A DNA stretch of 64,000 bases from Corynebacterium riegelii (GTDB lineage: Bacteria; Actinomycetota; Actinomycetes; Mycobacteriales; Mycobacteriaceae). This document shows positions 35,934 to 45,174 of this stretch, in pieces (positions within the stretch are counted from its first letter, which is position 1; each line of letters starts with the position of its first letter). The notes beneath the pieces are model-generated. The model made no database searches and was not told the origin of the DNA. It saw only the letters and a list, made by a program, of their open reading frames with translations. The stretch lies in contig NZ_CP068159.1 in the NCBI RefSeq assembly GCF_016728505.1, forward strand, positions 2,294,001 through 2,358,000. Direction: 5' to 3'. The translations under genes and the position numbers were made by a program.

Positions 35934-37312
35934 TGCTGCTCTAGCCAGTCACCCCAGTCCAGGGAGTCCAGGGGGTCGGCTGGGGTGAGCAACGGGTCGT
36001 CCACACGCAAACTGCGCATCCTGCCCGGGCCGGTCGCACGGGTTTCAAAGCGAACCGTCACCCAGCCCTTCCCTGTGCCCTGCACCCAGCCGTGGCCGTA
36101 CTCGGCGTGGCGTACGTCTTGGGTGGCCTGCCACTGCCCCGCCTTCGGCGCAGTTTCGCTGACTACCTCCACGTGCGGTGTGCCAACGTGGTCGCTCACG
36201 CCGCTTTCGTAATCACTGGACGTCCGCGACGGCTGCACGATCACCTGGTCAAGCTCCGGAAACAGCACGTCCTGCAGCGTGTCCTCCAAACCGGAGTAAG
36301 ACACGCCCACCAGCCTGATGGGGCCCACCTCGTCCGGGTAGCGCACGATCTTGAACGCGGTGGCCAACAGCGTGTCAGCGTCATCGGTGGCGTACGGCAG
36401 CGTCGCAGAGCGTGACTCAATACGAAAGTCCGCCATCTTCAGCTTCACGGTGACTGTGCGGGCGCCGCGTCCGTCCTTCAGTAACCGGCGATGGGACTCT
36501 GCGGCGGCTCGTCGCAACGCTGCATCGACCTCGGGCACAGTAGTCAGATCCTGCGGGTAGGTGTGTTCCGAGGAAATCTGCTTCGACTCCGCGCGCGGCG
36601 CCACCGGGCGATCATCTACCCCTCGCGCCAACTGCCACAGCTGTTGCCCCACCACCCCACCAAGGGCGATCTCCACTTCCTTTTCGCTCAACGCGGCCAA
36701 GTCACCGATCGTTTCAATCCCCGCCGCTGACAGCTTCGCGGCCGTCACCGGCCCCACACCCCACAACTCGTCTACAGGCAGCGGGTGCAAAATCTCCAGC
36801 TGCTCGGCGTGCGGGATGAGAAACACCCCGTCCGGCTTCGCCAGCCCGGAACCGATTTTCGCGTACTGCTTGCCAGAGCCAGCGCCGATAGAACTTGGAA
36901 GGCCCGTTTCGCGTTTAATCTCAGCTCGGAGATTGTTAGCCCAGGTGAGGACGTCGTTCGGTGTGGCGTCGATAAGCTGCTGTGGCTCCATAAACGCCTC
37001 GTCAATAGACAGTTGCTCCACCACCTCCGCGTACCTGCCGATGATCTCAAACACGCGCCGTGATGCCGCCTGGTACACCGCCCGGCGCGGGGCGACGAGC
37101 ACCGCTTGATTGCCCACCAGCCGCGCCGCCCGGTGCGTAGGCATGGCGGAACGAGCACCATACTTGCGCGCCTCATAGCTCGCGCCCGCGACCACGCCGC
37201 GACCACTTACGCCCGCCACCAACACGGGCCTGCCCTTCAGTGTGGGTCGGGTCAGCTGCTCGACGGAGGCATAAAACGCGTCCATATCTATGTGCAGTAC
37301 CCAGCGAGGCAT
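35930..37312 (-). CDS. dinB: DNA polymerase IV
   Basis: Y-family translesion polymerase, 460 residues. Catalytic acidic residues in HIDMDAFYASVEQ and LSIDEAFMEP; YEARKYGARSAMP and the HhH-type thumb (VGPVTAAKLSAAGIETIGDL) are also conserved. The little-finger domain is followed by a C-terminal extension (about 390-460, YGHGWVQGTGKGWVTVRF) seen in actinobacterial DinB. ATG 37312 lies 7 nt after TACGGT, and both are inside copy 1 of a 49-bp direct repeat. Convergent with the asparaginase gene. Confidence 0.95.
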   Translation of the reverse strand: MPRWVLHIDMDAFYASVEQLTRPTLKGRPVLVAGVSGRGVVAGASYEARKYGARSAMPTHRAARLVGNQAVLVAPRRAVYQAASRRVFEIIGRYAEVVEQLSIDEAFMEPQQLIDATPNDVLTWANNLRAEIKRETGLPSSIGAGSGKQYAKIGSGLAKPDGVFLIPHAEQLEILHPLPVDELWGVGPVTAAKLSAAGIETIGDLAALSEKEVEIALGGVVGQQLWQLARGVDDRPVAPRAESKQISSEHTYPQDLTTVPEVDAALRRAAAESHRRLLKDGRGARTVTVKLKMADFRIESRSATLPYATDDADTLLATAFKIVRYPDEVGPIRLVGVSYSGLEDTLQDVLFPELDQVIVQPSRTSSDYESGVSDHVGTPHVEVVSETAPKAGQWQATQDVRHAEYGHGWVQGTGKGWVTVRFETRATGPGRMRSLRVDDPLLTPADPLDSLDWGDWLEQH

Positions 37313-37352
37313 AGCCCCTACCGTACCGCCCGTGATTTTCCGCGCCGCGGAA
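37304..37352. repeat. 49-bp direct repeat, copy 1 (dinB start)
   Basis: 48 of 49 bases are identical to 37838-37886. It contains the dinB start codon (cat at 37310-37312), the dinB -10 (37320-37325) and a REP-like palindrome TTTTCCGCG-C-CGCGGAAA (37336-37353). Confidence 0.95.
37320..37325 (-). promoter_or_regulatory. -10 box of dinB, leaderless start
   Basis: Minus strand TACGGT, 7 nt, ATG at 37312. It is repeated in copy 2 of the 49-bp direct repeat at 37854-37859. No LexA-type SOS box was seen by eye. Confidence 0.5.
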
Positions 37353-37363
37353 ACTCACACAGG

Positions 37364-37369
37364 TAGGGT
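37364..37369 (+). promoter_or_regulatory. -10 box of the AhpD-like gene, leaderless start
   Basis: TAGGGT, then 8 nt (tgtctccc), then the ATG at 37378. It lies just inside the segment bounded by the 49-bp direct repeats, so the gene carries its own promoter. Confidence 0.55.
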
Positions 37370-37377
37370 TGTCTCCC

Positions 37378-37848
37378 ATGACCAATCGCAAACCACTTCC
37401 GAAAGTTGCCTATGCACCCATGCTTGGTCTCGAAGCATTCGTCCGAGCACGAGTAAATAAGGATTACTCACATCTCGTGCAACTGCGTGCTTCAGCGTTA
37501 AACCAGTGCGTCTACTGCCTGGCTATGCATCGTCGCGACGCTCGCAAGGATGGATGGTCTAAAGAGCGCATTGCCCATGTTGAAGATTGGACAGAACACC
37601 GTGAAGCATTTAGTGACACTGAAATTGCGGCACTTGAACTCACCGACGCAGTAACCCGCATCAACGGCGAAGAATCCGTGCCGGACCAGCTTTGGAACCG
37701 CGTTGAGACTCTGCACGGTGAAAAAGATGCACGCAACTTGCTCATGGCAATTGTCACCATCAACGCTTGGAACCGAATCGGCATCACCACCCGCCTCGAT
37801 CCAGGAAGTCTCTCCGGCGTAGATGCCTTCGATCTAGGCGAGGCATAG
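37378..37848 (+). CDS. AhpD/carboxymuconolactone decarboxylase-like protein
   Basis: 156 residues. Redox CxxC motif in LNQCVYCLAMHRRDA, matching the E...CxxCxxxH pattern of AhpD-like alkylhydroperoxidases, and a typical all-helical sequence. Codon use is visibly more A/T rich than its neighbours (for example GTAAATAAGGATTAC). It sits between two 49-bp direct repeats, and its last codons and stop (GEA-stop) belong to copy 2. Both suggest acquisition by transfer. Probable peroxidase or disulfide reductase; physiological partner unknown. Confidence 0.85.
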   Translation: MTNRKPLPKVAYAPMLGLEAFVRARVNKDYSHLVQLRASALNQCVYCLAMHRRDARKDGWSKERIAHVEDWTEHREAFSDTEIAALELTDAVTRINGEESVPDQLWNRVETLHGEKDARNLLMAIVTINAWNRIGITTRLDPGSLSGVDAFDLGEA

Positions 37849-37886
37849 CCCTTACCGTACCGCCCGTGATTTTCCGCGCCGCGGAA
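37838..37886. repeat. 49-bp direct repeat, copy 2 (3' end of the AhpD-like gene)
   Basis: One mismatch from 37304-37352. It carries the stop codon of the AhpD-like gene and, on the minus strand, an orphan copy of the dinB -10 and first codons. It ends with a REP-like palindrome (37870-37886), 2 bp before the HNH gene stop. Confidence 0.95.
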
Positions 37887-37888
37887 TA

Positions 37889-39145
37889 TCAGGCGAAGCT
37901 CGCACCGGTTCGCACCTCCTCGACACCTCCCGCACGCACCGGCAAACCACGGCTCCTCGAGATGAACTTGGAGCCGTCCATGAAACGGAACTCCACATTC
38001 GCACCGTGCGACACAACCTCAGCAACACCGTGGCTGACTAGCGAGTGGCAGCTCGAACACAGCGGGATCAGATTGCCAATGTCAGTCGTGCCACCATCGG
38101 ACCAATCCATGATGTGGTGGATTTCAATAAACCGCGAGTGGGTACACCCCGGCATGGCGCACTGGTGCCCCCACACGTCAAGCAAAGCTTCCACTTGGCC
38201 GTCGCTTGCTAGCCTGCGCTTCCTGCCGAAATGCATGGTCAGACCCTTCGAATCCAACATATGCACCCGCGTCACCGCGTCTACAACGTAATGACGCAGC
38301 GTGCTCGACGGCGCCTGCGGGTTTGTGGGCATCCACGCCTTGCCGTCCTCAGTCAACATGATCGTGACCTGGGCGCCCGGTGCGCGCACCGGGGCCTGCG
38401 GGTTGCTTCGCACCATCTGCACCATGGTCACCAGCGCGGCGTACAAATCCGCTTTCACCGGCGGGCCGTAGCGCGAGGGCACACCGAGAATGCTGTCCAC
38501 AGTCATGCGGCGCTCCGGCTTTGCGTCCTCCACCTGCTCAGCGGGGCACGCTTCCGCGGCGTCCTCACCACCGTCGCCAGCAGCGGCAAGCTGCGCGATC
38601 TTCAGCGCCGCCATCAGCTCCTGGCCTTCTACCGGTGGCAGCAGGAACTCCCCCACCACCATCCCGTCTTCGCGCACCCACGTTTTGAAAAACGGCGCCT
38701 CGGGCTTCTCCTGGTCCTGCTCGCCGCCGGCAAGTGCTTTTTCCAGCTCGGAATAGCACATGCCTCGCGCCAATTCGAGCAGCTCAAGCTCATTTTCTAA
38801 CGTCATGTACCGCAGCAACAATCTGACTACGGTGTAGTCCACTTCGCCGTTGAGGAAGGAGAGCATTAAAGCGTCGAAAAGCAAGAGTTTCCGGCCAACC
38901 GCAACGTACTCATACGCCGTTGACGTTTTCATGCCAAGGTTGCGCACAAGCCACGCGCCGGTGCTGGCCGCGCCGAGCTCTTGAGCGCGGCCAAATGCGT
39001 CGAACTGCGCGATTTCATAAATCAGCCGCGCGCGCGACGTGTTGGAATGGTGGCTAACCAGATAGATACGTAACGCGTGCTCATACGCCGCATCTTCACC
39101 GGTGTTTAGGCTGGTAGCGAGGGTATTTTCTAAGGTCATCGTCAT
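37889..39145 (-). CDS. DUF222 / 13E12-type HNH endonuclease-like protein
   Basis: 418 residues. N-terminal helical DUF222 region (about 20-300) and a C-terminal HNH domain (about 325-370): CAMPGCTHSRFIEIHHIMDW, then NLIPLCSSCHSLVSHG. It has the zinc Cys pairs and the His-Asn-His core. These proteins are repeated in many actinobacterial genomes (13E12 family) and thought to be mobile or selfish; biochemical function is unproven. ATG 39145 lies 6 nt after TAGGGT. The 3' end touches a REP-like palindrome. Confidence 0.9.
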   Translation of the reverse strand: MTMTLENTLATSLNTGEDAAYEHALRIYLVSHHSNTSRARLIYEIAQFDAFGRAQELGAASTGAWLVRNLGMKTSTAYEYVAVGRKLLLFDALMLSFLNGEVDYTVVRLLLRYMTLENELELLELARGMCYSELEKALAGGEQDQEKPEAPFFKTWVREDGMVVGEFLLPPVEGQELMAALKIAQLAAAGDGGEDAAEACPAEQVEDAKPERRMTVDSILGVPSRYGPPVKADLYAALVTMVQMVRSNPQAPVRAPGAQVTIMLTEDGKAWMPTNPQAPSSTLRHYVVDAVTRVHMLDSKGLTMHFGRKRRLASDGQVEALLDVWGHQCAMPGCTHSRFIEIHHIMDWSDGGTTDIGNLIPLCSSCHSLVSHGVAEVVSHGANVEFRFMDGSKFISRSRGLPVRAGGVEEVRTGASFA

Positions 39146-39151
39146 GCGACA

Positions 39152-39157
39152 ACCCTA
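39152..39157 (-). promoter_or_regulatory. -10 box of the HNH gene, leaderless start
   Basis: Minus strand TAGGGT (overlapping TATAGG), 6 nt, ATG at 39145; no ribosome-binding site. It lies in the 56-bp gap between this gene and the ileS stop. Confidence 0.5.
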
Positions 39158-39201
39158 TAACACACACCCCACACACCAGCCTCAGCACTCGAACGTGTGA
39201 G

Positions 39202-42200
39202 CTATTGCTTCACGACGTTCGCACGCACCCCATCAACCACCTCAACACCCGACTCAAGCGCCACGGTAGTCACCTCAAAGCTGGTGGCCAGGGTCTCGGC
39301 GGCGATGTGCTCAGCGTGGCGCTGCGCCCACTCTTCACGTTCCGCAGGCACGGACAGCGTAACCGCGATACGGTCAGAGACCGCCAGGCCAGCGTGCTTA
39401 CGCGCGTCCTGCAGGCCACGGATCACGTCCGCAGCCCAGCCCTCAGCCTCAAGCTCCTCAGTGACCTCGGTGTCAAGCACGACCAGGCCAACAGTGCCGT
39501 CGGTGGACTCAACGCGGGTGGTGGAATCCGGATCCTCAGCAACCAGGCGCTCCGTGTAGAGCTCCGGGGTCAGCACAATGTCACCGTCAACCACCACGTT
39601 GTCGCCCTCGCGCACGTAGTTGCCCGCCTTGACGTTCTTGATCGCGCGCTGCACGTCCTTGCCCAACGTCGGGCCAGCGACCTTGGCGTTGACCACGACT
39701 TCGAAGGTGCCGGCGGCATCCACATCGTCGCTAAGCACAAGCTCCTTGACATTGACCTCATCGCGGATGACACCCGCAAACGGCTCAAGCACCTGCGCAT
39801 TCGTCATAGCCACAGTCAGCTTCGGCAGCGGCAGACGGTTGCGCAGCTTACGGGCCTTGCGTACCGACGACGCCGCGGAGCACACCGCACGCGTTGCATC
39901 CATCGCAGCCACCAGATCAGCATCCGCCGGGAACTGCTCAGCCTTCGGGAAATCCGTCAGGTGCACCGAACGCTCACCCGTCAGACCACGCCAGATCACC
40001 TCAGTGATGTACGGCAACAGTGGCGCGGCCGCACGGCACGTAGCCTCCAGCACCGTGTACAGCGTGTTAAACGCCTCCGGATGCTCCTCCTGGCCAGCCC
40101 AGAAACGATCACGGGAACGACGCACGTACCAGTTGGTCAACGTGTCCGCGAAGCGACGCAGCTCATCACACGCGTCCGCAATACGGGTGTCTTCCAACGC
40201 GGCACCAACGGCCGCAACCATGTCATGCGTCTTAGCCAAGATGTAGCGATCCAGCACATCCGTGGAATCCACCGACCACTTGGCGTCTTCCGAGGAGTAC
40301 AGCTGCAAGAACGTGTACGCGTTCCAGATGGGCAGGATGGCCTGGCGTACGCCCTCGCGAATGCCCTGCTCGGTGACGATCAGGTTTCCGCCGCGCAGAA
40401 TCGGGCTGGACATAAGGAACCAACGCATCGCGTCAGAACCATCACGGTCAAACACCTCGTTGACGTCTGGGTAGTTGCCCTTCGACTTGGACATCTTCAG
40501 CCCGTCATTGCCCAGCACAATGCCGTGGGCGACAACCTTCTTAAACGCCGGCCGGTCAAACAGTGCCGTGGATAGCACGTGCTGCACGTAGAACCAGCCA
40601 CGGGACTGACCCGAGTACTCCACAATGAAGTCTGCCGGCTGGCGAACATCGTGCTCTTCAACGTTCTCGAATGGGTAGTGGTACTGCGCAAACGGCATAG
40701 AGCCCGACTCGAACCAGCAGTCCAGGACGTCCGGCACGCGGCGCATCATGGACTTACCAGTCGGGTCATCCGGGTTCGGACGCACCAGCTCATCAATGTG
40801 CGGCCGGTGCAGCGACTTCGGACGCGTACCAAAGTCACGCTCCAGCTCGTCCAGGGAACCATAAACGTCTACACGCGGGTACTCCGGATTATCCGAAACC
40901 CATGCCGGCACCGGCGAACCCCAGTAGCGAGTACGCGAGATGTTCCAATCACGCGCGCCCTCCAGCCACTTGCCAAACTGGCCATCACGCATGTGCGACG
41001 GGATCCAGTCAATCTGCTGATTGAGCTCCACCATGCGATCACGGATGTCCGTCACCTTCACAAACCATGCCGGCAGCGCCATGTAGATCAGCGGCTCACC
41101 CGAGCGCCAGGAGTGCGGGTAGGAGTGCATGATCGTCTGATCACGCACAACACGGCCCTTGGCGCGCAGGTCACGGATGATGTCACGGTTCGCGTCAAAG
41201 ACCAGCTGGCCCTGGTAGTCCGGAACCAGCGAGGTGAACTTGCCGTCCGCATCCACCGGGATGACCAAGCCGATGCCGTAGTCCTCACAGGTGAACATAT
41301 CGTCCTCACCAAATGCCGGAGCCTGGTGGACAACGCCGGTGCCGTCCTCAGTGGTGACGTAGTCAGCGTTAAGCACCATGAAGGCGTTTTCCTGGTCACG
41401 GAAGTAGTCAAAGACCGGCTCGTACTCCAAGCCTTCCAGCTGTGCGCCGGTGAAGGTGGCAACGGTGGTGAACTCGCCCAGCTCCTTCGCGTACGCACCG
41501 GTCAGGCCAGAGGCCAACAACAGCTTGCTGCCAGCAAAGCCCTCAACCCCATCCTGGCCAACCTCAACCAGGCTGTACTCCACCTCCGGGTGTACGGCAA
41601 GCGCCAGGTTGGACGGCAGGGTCCACGGCGTCGTGGTCCAGGCGATCGCAGCTGCGTCATGCAGCTCCGGGTGCTCCGCCCAGGTCTTCTCCGCGGCAAA
41701 GCCAGCGCGCGCACCGGTAAACGGCATGGTCACCGTCACTGTCGGGTCCTGGCGCTCACGGTAGGAGTCATCCAGACGAGTTTCCTGGTTAGACAGCGGG
41801 GTGTGCTCCGCCCAGGAGTACGGCAAAACGCGGAAGCCCTGGTAGATCAAGCCCTTGTCATAGAGCTCTTTAAACGCCCACATGACGGACTCCATGTACT
41901 CCGGATCCATCGTCTTGTAGCCGTTCTCAAAGTCCACCCAACGCGCCTGGCGGGTGACGTAGTCCTCCCACTCACCCGCGTAGTGCATCACAGACTTCGC
42001 GCAGTACTCATTGAAAGCCTCAAGACCCATGTCCTCGATCTGAGCCTTATCAGTGATGCCAAGCTGCTTCTCCGCTTCAAGCTCCGCGGGCAGGCCATGG
42101 CAGTCCCAGCCAAACACGCGCGGGACGTGGAAGCCAGCCTGCGTGCGGTAACGCGGCACGATGTCCTTGACATAGCCGGTAAGCAGGTGGCCATAGTGCG

Positions 42201-42384
42201 GCAGGCCGTTAGCAAACGGCGGGCCGTCATTAAACACGTACTCTTCGCAGCCTTCGCGGTTCTTCAGCGAAGCCTGGAAGGTGTCATCCTTCTTCCAATA
42301 ATCCAGCACCTCGCGTTCCATATCAGGGAACTTGGTGCTGCCAGCCGTCATGTCGGCTTTGGGGTAAACGCCGCCAACTGTCAT
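39202..42384 (-). CDS. ileS: Isoleucyl-tRNA synthetase
   Basis: Class I synthetase charging tRNA-Ile, with editing of valine. 1060 residues. HIGH-type motif [15 protein letters not shown] motif LKMSKSKG, and CP1 editing domain ([14 protein letters not shown]). The length and C-terminal region fit the eukaryote-like long form common in actinobacteria. ATG 42384 is chosen over 42411 because GGAGGAGAA lies 7 nt upstream. Expression is expected to be under the T-box leader at 42400-42600. Confidence 0.97.
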   Translation of the reverse strand: MTVGGVYPKADMTAGSTKFPDMEREVLDYWKKDDTFQASLKNREGCEEYVFNDGPPFANGLPHYGHLLTGYVKDIVPRYRTQAGFHVPRVFGWDCHGLPAELEAEKQLGITDKAQIEDMGLEAFNEYCAKSVMHYAGEWEDYVTRQARWVDFENGYKTMDPEYMESVMWAFKELYDKGLIYQGFRVLPYSWAEHTPLSNQETRLDDSYRERQDPTVTVTMPFTGARAGFAAEKTWAEHPELHDAAAIAWTTTPWTLPSNLALAVHPEVEYSLVEVGQDGVEGFAGSKLLLASGLTGAYAKELGEFTTVATFTGAQLEGLEYEPVFDYFRDQENAFMVLNADYVTTEDGTGVVHQAPAFGEDDMFTCEDYGIGLVIPVDADGKFTSLVPDYQGQLVFDANRDIIRDLRAKGRVVRDQTIMHSYPHSWRSGEPLIYMALPAWFVKVTDIRDRMVELNQQIDWIPSHMRDGQFGKWLEGARDWNISRTRYWGSPVPAWVSDNPEYPRVDVYGSLDELERDFGTRPKSLHRPHIDELVRPNPDDPTGKSMMRRVPDVLDCWFESGSMPFAQYHYPFENVEEHDVRQPADFIVEYSGQSRGWFYVQHVLSTALFDRPAFKKVVAHGIVLGNDGLKMSKSKGNYPDVNEVFDRDGSDAMRWFLMSSPILRGGNLIVTEQGIREGVRQAILPIWNAYTFLQLYSSEDAKWSVDSTDVLDRYILAKTHDMVAAVGAALEDTRIADACDELRRFADTLTNWYVRRSRDRFWAGQEEHPEAFNTLYTVLEATCRAAAPLLPYITEVIWRGLTGERSVHLTDFPKAEQFPADADLVAAMDATRAVCSAASSVRKARKLRNRLPLPKLTVAMTNAQVLEPFAGVIRDEVNVKELVLSDDVDAAGTFEVVVNAKVAGPTLGKDVQRAIKNVKAGNYVREGDNVVVDGDIVLTPELYTERLVAEDPDSTTRVESTDGTVGLVVLDTEVTEELEAEGWAADVIRGLQDARKHAGLAVSDRIAVTLSVPAEREEWAQRHAEHIAAETLATSFEVTTVALESGVEVVDGVRANVVKQ

Positions 42385-42387
42385 GAG

Positions 42388-42600
42388 TTGTTCTCCTCCA
42401 CTACGTTTCATTCACCGCAGGGACGCAGCCTCAAAGGCCACGCGGTACCACCCTGCTTGAGCCCCAGTTTCCTGGGACCCCGCTTCGTTGTGGAGGAAGT
42501 GACGCCTTCCATGTACGTCCGGTTCTACTGAGCCTAAACGGGCCGTTCTTCCGGAACGCTCCCCGGTGATTGCCGGATCAATGCGTATGTGGGCTACATA
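42388..42600 (-). promoter_or_regulatory. T-box leader (translational type) of ileS
   Basis: Reading leftward on the minus strand, the leader holds a short stem I with ATC (42578-42576) as a candidate isoleucine specifier. The conserved T-box GGGTGGTACCGCG lies at about 42453-42441, and the downstream region around GGAGGAGA of ileS can be sequestered. There is no terminator before ileS, which fits the actinobacterial translational T-box class: uncharged tRNA-Ile would free the ribosome-binding site. Limits of stem I are approximate. Confidence 0.88.
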
Positions 42601-42615
42601 CTAGCCCACGTTGAG

Positions 42616-43587
42616 TTACTTGTCGCCGTTCGGCGCGAAGCTGCCGCGAGACTCCAGCTCTTCCAACTGGGAGGTCAGCAACGTCTTCAGACGGGTGCGG
42701 TACTCACGCTCGAAGGTGCGCAGCTCAGCAATGCGAGCCTCCAGAGCGGACTGCTGCTGCTTCACCGTGTTCATAATCTCGGTGTGCTTACGCTCAGCGT
42801 CAGCCTGCAGCTGCTTCGCCTTCTCCTCAGCCTGGCGAACCTGTGCCTCTGCACGCGAGGTTGCGTCAGCGGTGGTCTCCTTGGCCTTCTTCTCAGCCTC
42901 AGCGACAAGCTGGGTTGCCTGCTGCTCAGCGTCACGGGTCGTACGCTCAGCCTTTGCCTGCGCTTCCTGCACCTGCTTCTTGGAGGAAGCATCCGCGTCT
43001 GCCAGCTGGCGCTGTGCAGCGGTCTTAGCCTCTTGGAGCATGGTCTGTGCCTCGTTCTGAGCGTCAGAGGTCAGGCGCTCTGCCATCTCCTGCGCCAGGC
43101 CAAGCACCTTGGCTGCCTGCACGTGGGTGTCAGCGGTTGCCACACCAGCCGGCGCCTTCTGCTCCGCCGGGCGGGCCGGTGCCGCAGCAGCCGGAGCGGA
43201 CGCGTTCTTCGCAGCCTTCTCAGCGTCCTCGCGCGCCTTCTTAGCCTCCTCGCGAGCAGCGGCCAGCTCAGCCTGCGCCTTCTCCTGAGCCTTGGTTGCC
43301 TTGTTCAGGCGCTCCTCATACTCATCACGCAGCTTCGCCTCTACTTGACGACGCACCGCCGCCTCATCAACGTCACCGCCCTTCGCAACAGGAGCTGCCG
43401 GGGCACTCTGGCCACTGGAAAGCTCCTCAACGCGTGCACGCAGGTCATCGTTTTCATCCTGCAGCTGGGCGAGTGTGTCCTCGACGAGGTCAAGGAACTG
43501 ATCAACCTCGTCCTCGTTGTAGCCCCGCTTGCCAATCGGTGGCTTGCTAAAGGCTACGTTGTGCACGTCTGCTGGTGTCAGCGGCAT
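42616..43587 (-). CDS. divIVA: DivIVA/Wag31 polar growth protein
   Basis: 323 residues. The N-terminal DivIVA domain (about 1-55: [37 protein letters not shown]) binds curved membrane. Two coiled-coil blocks (about 75-125 and 165-300) are separated by an Ala/Pro linker. In corynebacteria this protein organises polar cell-wall growth and is essential. It closes the dcw-linked gene series and lies upstream of the ileS T-box. GAAGGGA ribosome-binding site upstream of ATG 43587. Confidence 0.97.
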   Translation of the reverse strand: MPLTPADVHNVAFSKPPIGKRGYNEDEVDQFLDLVEDTLAQLQDENDDLRARVEELSSGQSAPAAPVAKGGDVDEAAVRRQVEAKLRDEYEERLNKATKAQEKAQAELAAAREEAKKAREDAEKAAKNASAPAAAAPARPAEQKAPAGVATADTHVQAAKVLGLAQEMAERLTSDAQNEAQTMLQEAKTAAQRQLADADASSKKQVQEAQAKAERTTRDAEQQATQLVAEAEKKAKETTADATSRAEAQVRQAEEKAKQLQADAERKHTEIMNTVKQQQSALEARIAELRTFEREYRTRLKTLLTSQLEELESRGSFAPNGDK

Positions 43588-43647
43588 GAGCGGTCCCTTC
43601 GATGTTGGAAAGAGTTAAACACGGATAGTTTAACCCAACGTTAAACG

Positions 43648-43959
43648 TTAGACATGCAAAGCCGGTCGAATGAGCACTCCCTGAATCAGCGACTGCACAA
43701 TTGCCAGCGCAAAAAACAGGACCAAAACGCTCACATCAAGGCCCACGCCACCGCCCATGCGCAGCGGCGGAATCAGCTTGCGCAGGGCTTTGACCGGCGG
43801 ATCCGTAACCACGAACACCGGCTCCGCCGCAAGGGTGAACCACGTTGGCGGATCGAAGTGCTTGGAGAACGCCTGCACCATCTCAATGATGATGCGGATG
43901 ATCACCGCAAGCATGTACAGCCCAACGAGGGCGTAGAGAATTGCGCCGAAATAAACCAC
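43648..43959 (-). CDS. YggT family membrane protein
   Basis: 103 residues, two membrane helices (about 5-28 and 78-98) separated by a loop with FTLAAEPVFVVTDPPVKALRK, the YggT signature (P-P-x-x-x-x-R/K-IPP). In Gram-positive bacteria the gene lies between sepF and divIVA, as here, and is linked to division or polar growth; its exact role is not settled. GTG start at 43959. Confidence 0.88.
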   Translation of the reverse strand: MVYFGAILYALVGLYMLAVIIRIIIEMVQAFSKHFDPPTWFTLAAEPVFVVTDPPVKALRKLIPPLRMGGGVGLDVSVLVLFFALAIVQSLIQGVLIRPALHV

Positions 43960-43973
43960 GAAGCAATCCCCCG

Positions 43974-44429
43974 CTACAGGCGGGCGACGCGCTTGAGCTC
44001 ATCGGTGGAGATGCGCGCGTTTTCCGGAACGATGGCAAACACGCGACGACGAGAGCCCGTGTTGCGAGCCAGGTTCAGCATGCTGCCACGAAGGGCAAAG
44101 CACAGGCCAGCGGCAAAATCCACAACACGCTTTGCGTCCGCTGCGTCCAGATCGGTCAGGTCCATAATCACGGCGTCACCGTCACGGAATGGCTCGCCGA
44201 TCTCCTTCGCGTCGTTGTAGGAACGCGGGGCGGTGGAGATGATCTCCGGAGTAAACGAGCGCGCGATCGGCTCGCGCGGGGTGCGCTCAACATGCTGGGC
44301 GCGCTGCGGTGCAGCGTGCTCGCGAGCTTCACGCGTTTCGCGGTACTGCTGATCGTCGTAGTAGGCGTCCTCGGCGTCGTCGTACGGGCCGAAACCGAAG
44401 AATTCTTTGGCGGTGCCGATAAAGGACAT
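43974..44429 (-). CDS. sepF: Cell division protein SepF
   Basis: 151 residues from ATG 44429. N-terminal amphipathic membrane-binding helix (MSFIGTAKEFFGFG), acidic/charged linker, and C-terminal SepF domain (about 65-150) with DGDAVIMDLTDLDAADAKR, VDFAAGLCFALRGSM and RRVFAIVPENARIS. Anchors FtsZ to the membrane in actinobacteria, which lack FtsA and ZipA. The ORF start at 44447 is rejected because SepF begins with this helix. Confidence 0.95.
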   Translation of the reverse strand: MSFIGTAKEFFGFGPYDDAEDAYYDDQQYRETREAREHAAPQRAQHVERTPREPIARSFTPEIISTAPRSYNDAKEIGEPFRDGDAVIMDLTDLDAADAKRVVDFAAGLCFALRGSMLNLARNTGSRRRVFAIVPENARISTDELKRVARL

Positions 44430-44475
44430 TAGTGCTGCTCCTCGCATGTTTGCGGGTGGTGGGAAGATATGGGAA

Positions 44476-45171
44476 TTAGCCTACGGGTCGCGGGCCAAAC
44501 ACTGCGGTTCCGACACGCACGATGTCCGAACCACAGGCAATCGCCTGCTCAAAATCTCCACTCATACCAGCAGAGAGTTTCAGAGGGCGGTGGAGTTGGT
44601 TGGCGTAGGCGTCGGTAAGCAAACGAAGCTCCGCAAACACCTTGGTCGGATCAGCGTCGAGCGGCGGTACAACCATGAACCCCTTGAGCGCCAAGTACTC
44701 ATGCTTTTCGACGACCTCCGCCAACTCTCCCACCCCATCCAAGGCAACCCCGCCCCGGGCAGTGTCGCCATCGAAGGACACCTGGATCATGCACGGCAGG
44801 ATCTCGCTTGTGCGATCACCACGCTCAAGGGCAAGCGCCATCCCGCGGTTCAAACCGTCAGCCAGCCTGACCGAGTCCAGCGAATGCACTTCCGCAGCCC
44901 AGCGCGCCACCGCGTTGGCTTTCTTTGTCTGGATCTGACCGATCATGGCGATGCCGCATTCGTCTCCCAGCTCAGCGGCCTTATCGCGCGCCTCCTGCTC
45001 GCGGTTCTCCCCGACAAGCGTGATACCGCAATCTGCGACCTCGCGGATTGCCGACGCCGGGTGGAACTTGCTCACCGGAAGCAACTGCACACTGCCAGAC
45101 TCACGGCCAGCGGCCTGCTCAGCGGCGCGAATACGTTCCTGTATAGCGTTGATATTTTCTGCAATAGTCAT
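44476..45171 (-). CDS. PLP homeostasis protein, YggS family
   Basis: 231 residues, an alanine-racemase-like barrel without the second domain. PLP-binding Lys35 in LLPVSKFHPASAI; other family motifs are ITLVGENREQEARDK, MIGQIQTKKANA and LSAGMSGDFEQAIACGSDIVRVG. Known members balance PLP and amino-acid pools rather than catalyse a reaction. Located in the usual ftsZ-pgeF-yggS-sepF order, 3 bp after pgeF. Confidence 0.95.
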   Translation of the reverse strand: MTIAENINAIQERIRAAEQAAGRESGSVQLLPVSKFHPASAIREVADCGITLVGENREQEARDKAAELGDECGIAMIGQIQTKKANAVARWAAEVHSLDSVRLADGLNRGMALALERGDRTSEILPCMIQVSFDGDTARGGVALDGVGELAEVVEKHEYLALKGFMVVPPLDADPTKVFAELRLLTDAYANQLHRPLKLSAGMSGDFEQAIACGSDIVRVGTAVFGPRPVG

Positions 45172-45174
45172 GGT

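Noticed and set aside
40579..42531. 650-codon plus-strand open frame opposite ileS and its leader
   Set aside because: Shadow of ileS; composition is typical of reverse-frame translation and no motif is present.
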